Positions 1-5,294 of a stretch of 5,294 bases of DNA are shown one piece after another; the stretch's first letter is position 1; the number at the start of each line of letters is the position of its first letter. Source of the stretch: Paracoccaceae bacterium (lineage in GTDB: Bacteria > Pseudomonadota > Alphaproteobacteria > Rhodobacterales > Rhodobacteraceae); assembly GCA_002401945.1 (NCBI GenBank), contig NVUP01000007.1, forward strand, positions 5,842 to 11,135, read 5' to 3'. The notes below the pieces were generated by a model. That model was not told the origin of the DNA and searched no databases. It was given only the letters and a program-made list of their open reading frames with translations. Both the position numbers and the translations under genes were made by a program.

Positions 1-30
1 GGACACCGCCACCTGAACATTGCTTTCCCC

Positions 31-59
31 TTGTATGGTGGGGGGCGCGATCGTATTTA
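31..59 (+). promoter_or_regulatory. Putative sigma-70-type promoter of the ybaB operon
   Basis: A TTGTAT hexamer (31-36) and a TATTTA hexamer (54-59) are separated by exactly 17 bases, close to the TTGACA/TATAAT consensus arrangement. The pair lies 31 bases upstream of the ybaB start codon, leaving room for a short leader and a ribosome site (AGGAGAG, about 79-85). In many bacteria ybaB is also read through from dnaX upstream, so this may be a secondary promoter. The call rests on spacing and similarity only. Confidence 0.35.
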
Positions 60-90
60 GCGATTAAACCCAATCTTCAGGAGAGATCCA

Positions 91-435
91 ATGCTCAAAG
101 GCCTCGGCGGTCTTGGCGATATGGCCAAGATGATGAAATCGGCACAGGAACTGCAGGGCAAAATGGCCCAGATGCAGGATGATCTGCACAACATTCTGGT
201 CACCGGCGAATCCGGTGCCGGGCTGGTCAAGGCAACCGCCAGCGCCAAGGGAGAGCTCAAGGCATTGGACATCGACCCGTCGATCTTCAACAGCGACGAC
301 AAAGAAGTGGTCGAAGATCTGATCCTGGCGGCGGTCAAAGACGCCCAGACCAAGGCTGCCGAGAAGGCGCAGGAAGAGATGGCGCGGCTGACCGAAAGCA
401 TGGGGCTACCCAAGGACGTCAAGCTGCCGTTCTGA
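91..435 (+). CDS. ybaB: YbaB/EbfC family nucleoid-associated DNA-binding protein
   Basis: This 114-residue protein is full length for the YbaB/EbfC family, small cytoplasmic dimers that bind DNA and associate with the nucleoid. The start (MLKGLGGLGDMAKMMKSAQELQ) is the usual N-terminal helix region, rich in Met and Lys. The centre (ESGAGLVKATASAKGELKALDID, about residues 40-62) is the typical glycine-containing beta region. The end (GLPKDVKLPF) is the signature C terminus of the family. AGGAGAG stands a few bases before the ATG and supports this start. The gene begins a plus-strand run ending in recR; ybaB-recR linkage is conserved widely, often downstream of dnaX. Family assignment is secure; a specific role in this organism is not shown by the sequence. 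Confidence 0.95.
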   Translation: MLKGLGGLGDMAKMMKSAQELQGKMAQMQDDLHNILVTGESGAGLVKATASAKGELKALDIDPSIFNSDDKEVVEDLILAAVKDAQTKAAEKAQEEMARLTESMGLPKDVKLPF

Positions 436-446
436 GGCTGATACCC

Positions 447-1517
447 ATGTTGAAACCTCTGCTGTTCGCCCTGGCATTGCTGGCGCCTGCCACTGTGCAG
501 GCCCAGGCTTGGGCGACTCGCGACGTCTGCGAGGTTGTCTCGGCCGAGATTGACCCGCAGGTTCTGCCTGATGAACTGCTTGCTCGCCTTCAGGCCGATG
601 CCGCAAAAATGCCCAACCCAAGGGGGCGGTTCTGGCGTATCCAATCCCCTGACGGCGCGGTGTCGCACCTTTGGGGAACCATGCACTCAAACGATCCGCT
701 GATCCTGGATCTGCCGGTCATTGTGCAGAAACGAATCTCGGGGGCTCGAACTGTCGCGTTAGAATTCGATTTCATACCTCCAACCCGTGACGCCATAGAC
801 CAGGCCAACAATTGGGATCCTTACCGCCGTTTTCTGGACCTATTTTTCTTTGACGAGACGGGCCTGGATCCTCGCGTAATTGACTGGATCCTCGCCCGGT
901 TTGAAGGGCTTGGATTAAATGCCAGAGCAACTGACAATCTAAAACTGTCGGTGGTTACGCAAATTCTTCTGTCTGACCCCTGTGACGATTTTGCCGCTGG
1001 CATTATCCCTGATCAAGACAGCTATATCCAAACCTTGGGAGTGATCGCCGGGGCAGATATTTTGGGATTGCAAACTGAAGAGTCGCTTATCGACTACCTG
1101 AATGATCCAGAAAATTTAGACACGGCTCTGTCGATCTTGGCGGTCTATGGTGCCTATCAAAAACCCCAAATCAATTCTGCAAACCGGGCCACAGACTTTG
1201 CTCTTTATCTGCAGGGTGAAACAGCTTTGCACCGCCAGCGGGACCGCCAATATTTGTCCGAGATATATGGACCACATCTCGCAGACTTCTACCTTAAACA
1301 AGCCGACGACTACCTACTTAAGCAACGAAACAAGATTTTCCTGCAAACCGCCCTGCCCGAATTGCAACAAGGCGGCGTGTTCATGGCCATCGGATCATTC
1401 CATTTGCCCGGCGAACAGGGCATGATCGAGCTGTTGCGGCAGGCAGGCTATACCGTCTCTCGCATTCCCCTGCCCGGCGAAACTCCGGACGCCCTCGCCG
1501 GAGAATACCTAAAATGA
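447..1517 (+). CDS. Exported TraB/GumN family protein
   Basis: A 356-residue protein with a probable Sec signal peptide: Lys at position 3, hydrophobic residues 4-17, and a likely cleavage site after V-Q-A (residues 17-19). The mature part carries the TraB/GumN pattern: LWGTMH (75-80, the GTxH motif), VALEFD (103-108), GLQTEES (207-213, usually GLET), QRN (293-295), and the C-terminal block [12 protein letters not shown] (314-325) followed by GYTVSRI. Relatives include the plasmid pheromone regulator TraB/PrgY and animal TIKI, where the conserved His and Glu residues are thought to form a metalloprotease-like site. The role of bacterial GumN-like members is mostly unknown, so no substrate is assigned. 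GAGG (434-437) overlaps the ybaB stop and is well placed for this ATG. Only 11 bases separate it from ybaB, and its stop overlaps the recR start. Bases 721-1380 have only about 49% GC against about 63% at both ends. Confidence 0.85.
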   Translation: MLKPLLFALALLAPATVQAQAWATRDVCEVVSAEIDPQVLPDELLARLQADAAKMPNPRGRFWRIQSPDGAVSHLWGTMHSNDPLILDLPVIVQKRISGARTVALEFDFIPPTRDAIDQANNWDPYRRFLDLFFFDETGLDPRVIDWILARFEGLGLNARATDNLKLSVVTQILLSDPCDDFAAGIIPDQDSYIQTLGVIAGADILGLQTEESLIDYLNDPENLDTALSILAVYGAYQKPQINSANRATDFALYLQGETALHRQRDRQYLSEIYGPHLADFYLKQADDYLLKQRNKIFLQTALPELQQGGVFMAIGSFHLPGEQGMIELLRQAGYTVSRIPLPGETPDALAGEYLK

Positions 1518-2110
1518 GTGGTTCCATCGACGACATCGAGATCCTGATTGCGCTGATGGCCAAGCTGCCCGGTCTTGGCCCCCGCTCGGCCCGGCGCGCG
1601 GTGCTGCATCTGATCCGCAAACGTGCACTGCTGCTGACGCCACTGGCCGATTCGATGAGCCAGGTCGCCATCAGCGCCCGCGAATGCCTGAACTGTGGCA
1701 ACGTTGGCACCTCAGAAATCTGTGACATCTGCGAAGATGAGAGCCGCGCCAATGGCGAGCTCTGCGTGGTCGAGGACGTCGGTGATCTCTGGGCGATGGA
1801 GCGCGCAGGAGCGTTCAAGGGCCGCTATCATGTTCTTGGTGGCACCCTGTCAGCGCTGGACGCGATCGGCCCCGAAGAACTGCGCATTCCGCGACTGCTG
1901 GATCGGGTGACCGCCGAAGCCATCAGCGAGGTCATCCTGGCGCTGAACGTCACCATCGACGGCCAGACCACCGCCCATTACGTCGCCGACCAGCTACAGG
2001 GTCAGGTCAAGCTGACCACCCTGGCGCAGGGCGTGCCGATTGGTGGCGAGCTGGATTATTTGGACGACGGCACCATTTCCGCCGCCCTGCGAGCCCGCAA
2101 AGAGATCTGA
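1514..2110 (+). CDS. recR: Recombination mediator protein RecR
   Basis: A 198-residue protein, the normal RecR length. RecR works in the cytoplasm with RecO (and RecF) to load RecA onto single-stranded DNA coated by SSB during gap repair. Visible elements in order: a helix-hairpin-helix ([13 protein letters not shown], residues 18-30); a four-cysteine zinc finger (C58, C61, C70, C73); a Toprim domain starting near residue 82 ([28 protein letters not shown], acidic E87 and D88); and the C-terminal [23 protein letters not shown] (173-195), the characteristic RecR end. The ATG overlaps the upstream stop as ATGA, with GGAG at 1500-1503, so translation is probably coupled to the TraB/GumN gene. 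All expected motifs are intact. Confidence 0.97.
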   Translation: MSGSIDDIEILIALMAKLPGLGPRSARRAVLHLIRKRALLLTPLADSMSQVAISARECLNCGNVGTSEICDICEDESRANGELCVVEDVGDLWAMERAGAFKGRYHVLGGTLSALDAIGPEELRIPRLLDRVTAEAISEVILALNVTIDGQTTAHYVADQLQGQVKLTTLAQGVPIGGELDYLDDGTISAALRARKEI

Positions 2111-2119
2111 TCCAGCAGC

Positions 2120-2137
2120 GGAGCCGAACATGGCTCC
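2120..2137. terminator. Hairpin between convergent recR and threonine aldolase genes
   Basis: A perfect 6-bp inverted repeat, GGAGCC (2120-2125) and GGCTCC (2132-2137), encloses a 6-base loop. It lies 10 bases after the recR stop and 7 bases from the convergent aldolase stop, where a two-way terminator is expected. Neither strand has a following T-tract, so it is not a classic intrinsic terminator; it may stabilise transcript ends or mark Rho-dependent termination. Confidence 0.4.
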
Positions 2138-2143
2138 CAAGAC

Positions 2144-3196
2144 TCAGCCATAAAACGCACGCATCCCGGCCACCACCCGATCAAGGGCAGCATCATCGAC
2201 ATCCCGATGCAGCACCAGCCGGATGGCCCCGGCCGAGCCGCCTGCAATCACCACACCGCGATCCGCCAGAAAACGGCACAGAGCGTCATTGCGACCCTCT
2301 GATGGCGTGAAGAACACCATATTGGTGGCTTGGCTAACTGCACCAACATCCAGATCGCGCAACACTGCGGCCAGTGTTGCGGCGCGGGTGTGATCGTCAG
2401 CCAATCGAGCCACATTGTGCTCCAGCGCATACAGGGCCGCCGCCGCCAACACGCCGGACTGGCGCATACCGCCGCCCAGCATCTTGCGCCAGCGCCGCGC
2501 CTTGGCAATCAGATCCACAGGCCCCACCAGCACCGATCCGGCCGGGGTGCCCAGGCCTTTGGACAGGCAGATCGAAACGGTATCCGCCAGCCCAGCCAAA
2601 TCCACCTCAGAACATTTCAGATCGGTGATCGCATTAAAGAAGCGCGCCCCGTCCAAATGCACCGCCAGCCCAGCCTCGCGCCCGGCCTGCGCGGCGGCCG
2701 CCATGTCGCTCAGCGGCACCGCCAGGCCGTTATGGGTGTTTTCCAGCGACAGCAGGCAACTGACTGCAAAATGACTGTCATCGTCTTTCACCGCACCAGC
2801 AATCACCGCAGGATCAAGCGCCCCGTCCGCCCGGACCGGCACAGGGCAAAGGGCAATACCGCCCAGCACCGAAGCTCCGGCAGCCTCATAGTAATGCACA
2901 TGGTATTCCCGACCGACGATGATCTCTTCACCGCGACCGCAATGGGCCAACAAAGCGGTCAGGTTGCTTTGGGTACCGGTTGGCAGAAACAGGCCTGCCT
3001 GCTTGCCCAAACGCTCGGCCAGCTCAGCCTCCAGGCGGTTGACCTGCGGGTCCTCGCCATAGACATCATCGCCCAACTCGGCCTGGTACATCGCTTGCAA
3101 CATTGCTGTGCCTGGCCGCGTCACCGTGTCGCTGCGCAAATCGCAGGCGACAGTGCTGTTCCGGCTGGTTCCGGACATTCCGGCATATTGGTTCAT
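2144..3196 (-). CDS. ltaE: Low-specificity L-threonine aldolase
   Basis: A 350-residue PLP-dependent fold-type I enzyme of the beta-eliminating lyase/threonine aldolase family, which cleaves L-threonine and L-allo-threonine to glycine and acetaldehyde in the cytoplasm. Visible family blocks are DLRSDTVTRP (19-28), GDDVYGEDPQVNRLE (42-56), the H99-x3-Y103-E104 segment (H99 is in the position expected to stack on PLP), LENTHN (151-156), HLDGAR (180-185, with the PLP-ring Asp182) and SICLSKGLGTPAG (208-220), where Lys213 is the expected Schiff-base lysine. Length is normal. The start has GGAGAG (complement of 3202-3207) about 5 bases upstream; Met7 is a possible alternative, since homologues usually start shortly before DLRSDT. 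The terminator at 3254-3283 separates it from trcR, so it is probably transcribed alone. Stereochemical preference cannot be read from the sequence, and the symbol follows the E. coli enzyme. Confidence 0.93.
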   Translation of the reverse strand: MNQYAGMSGTSRNSTVACDLRSDTVTRPGTAMLQAMYQAELGDDVYGEDPQVNRLEAELAERLGKQAGLFLPTGTQSNLTALLAHCGRGEEIIVGREYHVHYYEAAGASVLGGIALCPVPVRADGALDPAVIAGAVKDDDSHFAVSCLLSLENTHNGLAVPLSDMAAAAQAGREAGLAVHLDGARFFNAITDLKCSEVDLAGLADTVSICLSKGLGTPAGSVLVGPVDLIAKARRWRKMLGGGMRQSGVLAAAALYALEHNVARLADDHTRAATLAAVLRDLDVGAVSQATNMVFFTPSEGRNDALCRFLADRGVVIAGGSAGAIRLVLHRDVDDAALDRVVAGMRAFYG

Positions 3197-3253
3197 TGGC
3201 TCTCTCCGGCTAGTTCAAACCCAACATGCTGCGCTACTTTCCTGAAATCAATC

Positions 3254-3283
3254 AAAAAACCCGACACGAGGCCGGGTTCTTTT
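3254..3283 (-). terminator. Intrinsic terminator of trcR
   Basis: Read on the minus strand, AACCCGGC pairs with GTCGGGTT (8 bp with one G-T wobble, 5-base loop CTCGT), and six consecutive Ts begin at the end of the stem. It starts about 20 bases after the trcR stop, the usual position. On the plus strand the same stem is followed by CTTTT, so it may also stop plus-strand transcription, although no plus-strand gene ends here. It separates trcR from the downstream aldolase gene. Confidence 0.85.
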
Positions 3284-3301
3284 ACAAAATATCAGATGGG
3301 A

Positions 3302-4075
3302 TCAGCCCCGCGGGTCGTCGCTGTCATCATCCTCGTCGTCGTCGTCGCCACCGCCAGCCGGCAGGTTGAAGAAGCTATCGGCATCAACCGGCGCGCCCTT
3401 GCGACGCTCATCCCGGTCCAGACCGCCCAGAGTAAAGCTCCCCAGACCGTCCATGCCGCTTGGCATTTTAGGCTCGGCAGCCATCTCCAACGACTGTTCG
3501 GTGCTGACCAGTTTGCGACGCTCGTCATCGCTCATCACACCGCCCTCAGCAGCCTTCTTGGCAGCAGCCTTCTGCACCGCCAGATCCAGCTCGGACTGCT
3601 TACACAGGCCCAAAGCAACCGGATCAATCGGCTGAATGTTGGCGATGTTCCAGTGGGTACGCTCCCGGATCGCCTGGATTGTCGGCTTGGTGGTACCAAC
3701 CAGCTTTGAGATCTGGCTGTCCGCCAGTTCGGGGTGAAATTTAACCAGCCAATAGATCGACGCCGGACGGTCCTGACGCTTGGACAGCGGCGTATAACGT
3801 GGACCCCGACGCTTTTCCTCACCTGCAGCGGCGGCATAGAATTTAAGCTTCAGCTTGTGCATCGGGTTTTTCTCAGCCGCCGAAATCTCTTCCTGAGACA
3901 GCTGATTGTTGGAGATTGGGTCAAACCCCTTTACCCCCTGGGCCACGTCGCCATCAGCGATGCCCTGGACTTCCAGCTCGTGCATTTCCACAAAATCAGC
4001 GATCTGCTTGAAGCTGATCGTAGTATTATCCACCAGCCACACGGCGGTTGCCTTGGCCATCAACGGTTTTGCCAT
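3302..4075 (-). CDS. trcR: DUF1013 family cell cycle transcriptional regulator TrcR
   Basis: A 257-residue cytoplasmic protein of the DUF1013 family, restricted as far as I know to Alphaproteobacteria. The Caulobacter member is described as an RNA polymerase-associated cell-cycle transcription cofactor named TrcR. The N terminus MAKPLMAKATAVWLVDNTTISFKQIADF is typical and supports this ATG over Met6; GGAG (complement of 4084-4087) precedes it by 8 bases. Two helix-turn-helix-like stretches are visible: about 20-45 (SFKQIADFVEMHELEVQGIADG) and about 116-143 (ELADSQISKLVGTTKPTIQAIRERTHW). A basic patch (EEKRRGPRYTPLSKRQ) lies between them. The conserved INxQPIDPV-like segment reads IANIQPIDPVALGLC (144-158). 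Residues 165-175 are Ala/Lys-rich and helical-looking. The end is strongly acidic: 10 of the 11 residues 244-254 are Asp or Glu. It is divergent from the RNase T2 gene, has its own terminator and is probably monocistronic. Confidence 0.9.
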   Translation of the reverse strand: MAKPLMAKATAVWLVDNTTISFKQIADFVEMHELEVQGIADGDVAQGVKGFDPISNNQLSQEEISAAEKNPMHKLKLKFYAAAAGEEKRRGPRYTPLSKRQDRPASIYWLVKFHPELADSQISKLVGTTKPTIQAIRERTHWNIANIQPIDPVALGLCKQSELDLAVQKAAAKKAAEGGVMSDDERRKLVSTEQSLEMAAEPKMPSGMDGLGSFTLGGLDRDERRKGAPVDADSFFNLPAGGGDDDDEDDDSDDPRG

Positions 4076-4150
4076 GTGCTCATCTCCATTTACAACACAT
4101 CTTCCCCGCCGCCTGAAATAGGCTGCCCCGTCTTTGGGGTCTGGTTTCCA

Positions 4151-4178
4151 TTGTCGGGGAATTTAAACCCTATATAGT
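4151..4178 (+). promoter_or_regulatory. Putative promoter of the RNase T2 gene
   Basis: TTGTCG (4151-4156) and TATAGT (4173-4178) are 16 bases apart and resemble a sigma-70 -35/-10 pair. The -10 element ends 28 bases upstream of the RNase start codon. A ribosome site (AAGGA, 4193-4197) follows. The pair lies in the 131-bp spacer shared with divergent trcR; no comparable pair was found for trcR on the other strand. Confidence 0.45.
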
Positions 4179-4206
4179 CGCGATGTTTCTATAAGGAAAG
4201 AGGCGA

Positions 4207-4854
4207 ATGCGCAGGTTGGTATTGACAGTTGGTCTCTGCTTTTTGGGCTGGGGCAGCGGTGCCGTCCAGGCCGACGGCGAACCGGCCGGTAAATTCGACT
4301 ATTACGTCTTGGCGCTCAGCTGGTCGCCCAACTGGTGTGAACTCGAAGGCGACGCCCGCAATTCAGACCAGTGTGACGCACGCCATGACTACGGCTGGAC
4401 CCTGCACGGTCTGTGGCCGCAGTTCCACCGGGGCTGGCCCACATACTGTCCCACCTCTGTTGCCCCACCGACTCGCCGGATGAGTGGCGAGATGACGGAC
4501 ATCATGGGCAGCCCGGGGCTGGCTTGGTATCAATGGAAAAAACACGGCACCTGTGCTGGCCTGCCCGCATCGCAGTATTACGCCCTCATGCGTCAGGCCT
4601 ATGACACGGTGACCAGACCCGCCGTCTTTCGCAAACTCGACAAAGAAATATCCCTGGCCGCCGCGCTGGTCGAGGAGGCCTTTCTCAAGGCCAACCCCGA
4701 CTTGGGCAAAGATTCGCTCACCATAACCTGCCGCGATGGCTACATCCAAGAAGCCCGTATCTGCCTGTCAAAGGACCTGACTCCGGTGCCCTGTGGCCGT
4801 GATGTAATTCTTGATTGCAAACTGACAAATGCTCGTTTTACGCCGGTACGGTAA
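4207..4854 (+). CDS. Secreted or periplasmic RNase T2 family ribonuclease
   Basis: A 215-residue RNase T2-family protein; these enzymes cut single-stranded RNA through a 2',3'-cyclic phosphate outside the cytoplasm. It begins with a clear signal peptide (MRR, then hydrophobic residues 4-20) and a probable cleavage after AVQA (19-22). FDYYVLALSWSPNWC (30-44) is the standard first strand. Catalytic segment CAS I is LHGLWPQ (66-72, His67). CAS II is WYQWKKHGTC (107-116), with Lys112 and His113 present. The CAS II positions that are usually His and Glu are Tyr108 and Gln109 here. The mature protein has eight cysteines (44, 56, 81, 116, 175, 186, 196, 204), enough for four disulfides. AAGGA (4193-4197) supports the ATG. 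The protein is compact but complete, ending with the usual Cys-containing C-terminal strand. A likely role is RNA scavenging or turnover; no toxin or immunity partner is adjacent. Confidence 0.93.
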   Translation: MRRLVLTVGLCFLGWGSGAVQADGEPAGKFDYYVLALSWSPNWCELEGDARNSDQCDARHDYGWTLHGLWPQFHRGWPTYCPTSVAPPTRRMSGEMTDIMGSPGLAWYQWKKHGTCAGLPASQYYALMRQAYDTVTRPAVFRKLDKEISLAAALVEEAFLKANPDLGKDSLTITCRDGYIQEARICLSKDLTPVPCGRDVILDCKLTNARFTPVR

Positions 4855-5020
4855 CGCCAAGCACAGACCCATAATTGCCTTTGGCGGCCTGAACATCTGC
4901 TTGCCTTGGCCGATGTCTTTTGGATTACGTTTGGTGACAGAAAATCAGTCGCGGTAAGTATTTTTCTGGCTGACCATTATACTCCTCTTTACACTCAACC
5001 AGTACGCCGCCCACTTCTGG

Positions 5021-5044
5021 CCAAAACACGGATGGTGGTTTTGG
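5021..5044. repeat. Inverted repeat / stem-loop
   Basis: CCAAAACAC (5021-5029) pairs with GTG (5035-5037) plus TTTTGG (5039-5044), giving 9 base pairs with one bulged G (5038) and a 5-base loop GGATG. There is no T-tract after it on the plus strand. Function is unknown; it is one of several stems in the same gene-free region. Confidence 0.4.
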
Positions 5045-5104
5045 ACGGTGTCTACTCTCAACATTATGTCCATCTTGATGGGGCCCTCGCTTTTGCGACC
5101 GCTC

Positions 5105-5141
5105 TATCTCAGCGGCCATCACTCCTCTGGTGGCTGAGGTA
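5105..5141. repeat. Imperfect 37-bp inverted repeat / stem-loop
   Basis: TATCTCAGC (5105-5113) pairs with GCTGAGGTA (5133-5141) over 9 positions with one T-G wobble. After a G/G mismatch and a G-T wobble the stem continues as CCA (5116-5118) with TGG (5128-5130), leaving a 9-base loop. It is the longest stem in the gene-free region. No T-tract follows on either strand, so an intrinsic terminator is unlikely; a structured RNA element or a decayed repeat is possible. Confidence 0.45.
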
Positions 5142-5173
5142 CTATGCGACGCAGGGCTAACAGATACGCCCAC

Positions 5174-5192
5174 GAAAATTATCGTAATTTTC
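5174..5192. promoter_or_regulatory. Perfect AT-rich palindrome, possible operator
   Basis: GAAAATTATCGTAATTTTC is a perfect 8-bp inverted repeat around a central TCG. The half-site GAAAATT occurs again at 5214-5220. The position, about 100 bases before a likely start codon just outside the window, fits a dimeric regulator site. The 3-base centre and lack of GC make it a poor RNA terminator stem. No regulator family is assigned. Confidence 0.35.
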
Positions 5193-5284
5193 TTACCTAT
5201 TTTCTGACTCTCGGAAAATTCTCCCGCCCGCTGCAACTCAATTTCATAAAAAAATGACCGAATCTCCGCCCTTCGCAACACTGT

Positions 5285-5294
5285 GAAGGAAAAC
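5285..5294 (+). promoter_or_regulatory. Probable ribosome binding site of a gene starting beyond the window
   Basis: The window ends in GAAGGAAAAC. The purine-rich GAAGGA (5285-5290) looks like a Shine-Dalgarno sequence, and a start codon within a few bases after 5294 would be correctly spaced. No start codon is inside the window, so this is inferred from the motif and the preceding gene-free region. Confidence 0.4.

Larger units (their letters stand above)
4855..5294. other. 440-bp region without a supportable gene, rich in inverted repeats
   Basis: No reading frame here has a convincing start, ribosome site and recognisable protein. The longest open stretches, a TTG-start frame 4906-5160 on the plus strand and 4925-5281 on the minus strand, resemble no family I know and overlap each other. 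The region contains a long-loop inverted repeat directly after the RNase stop (CGCCAA 4855-4860 with TTGGCG 4881-4886), hairpins at 5021-5044 and 5105-5141, a palindrome at 5174-5192, and a ribosome-site-like sequence at its right edge. It probably holds the 3' end of the RNase transcript and the regulatory region of a plus-strand gene beyond the window. Confidence 0.6.

Noticed and set aside
1..16. Possible last codons of dnaX (frame 2-16 ending in TGA)
   Set aside because: dnaX often precedes ybaB, but four codons cannot identify a gene, and every frame here ends somewhere.
57..686. A 209-codon minus-strand frame across ybaB and the start of the TraB/GumN gene
   Set aside because: It is antisense to two recognised genes, including the signal-peptide region, and has no recognisable domain.
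2330..3709. A 459-codon plus-strand open frame opposite the aldolase and trcR genes
   Set aside because: It runs antisense through two well-supported genes and their terminator. Its product is rich in Gln, His and Arg, typical of the reverse frame of GC-rich coding DNA, and matches no family I know.
4126..4159. Alternative pairings CCCC/GGGG (4126-4139) and CCCCG/CGGGG (4126-4159) in the trcR-RNase spacer, resembling a switch
   Set aside because: The stems are only 4-5 bp and simple in composition, expected by chance in GC-rich DNA; no riboswitch class fits.
5206..5264. Two GANTC sites (5206-5210 and 5260-5264), CcrM methylation targets in Alphaproteobacteria
   Set aside because: About 1-2 such sites are expected by chance in 440 bases, and several others occur inside genes, so there is no enrichment.
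1..5294. tRNA, rRNA, CRISPR, insertion sequence or toxin-antitoxin locus
   Set aside because: No cloverleaf-like arms, regularly spaced repeats, transposase motifs, terminal inverted repeats with target duplications, or paired small genes were seen. The RNase T2 is a stand-alone exported enzyme, not a toxin with a neighbouring antitoxin.

Overview
The window looks like chromosomal housekeeping sequence from an alphaproteobacterium, most likely a Rhodobacterales/Roseobacter-type organism. The grounds are the ybaB-recR gene pair, a DUF1013/TrcR-family protein (a family I know only from Alphaproteobacteria), and coding GC of about 65% in recR (311 of 480 bases counted over 1561-2040). This placement is inferred from family knowledge, not from a database search.

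Left part, plus strand (1-2110): a probable operon of ybaB (nucleoid-associated protein), a secreted TraB/GumN-family protein, and recR (recombination mediator). The spacing is tight: 11 bp between the first two genes and a 4-base ATGA overlap between the second and third. A promoter-like pair lies at 31-59. ybaB next to recR is a classic bacterial arrangement; here an exported protein of unknown role sits between them, and its central third is clearly poorer in GC than its own ends.

Middle part, minus strand (2144-4075): a low-specificity L-threonine aldolase gene converges on recR, and upstream of it lies trcR, a cell-cycle transcription cofactor gene. A good intrinsic terminator at 3254-3283 separates them, so they are probably independent transcription units. 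A small perfect hairpin (2120-2137) sits between the convergent recR and aldolase ends.

Right part, plus strand (4207-4854): a periplasmic or secreted RNase T2-family endoribonuclease, divergent from trcR with its own promoter-like sequence. The last 440 bases (4855-5294) hold no gene I can support. They do hold several inverted repeats, a 19-bp AT-rich palindrome with a nearby repeated half-site, and a ribosome-binding-like sequence at the very end suggesting that a plus-strand gene begins just beyond the window.

I found no undescribed multi-gene system. The points most worth a second look are the structured region after the RNase gene, the GC mosaic in the TraB/GumN gene, and substitutions at normally acidic motif positions in the RNase T2 and TraB/GumN proteins.
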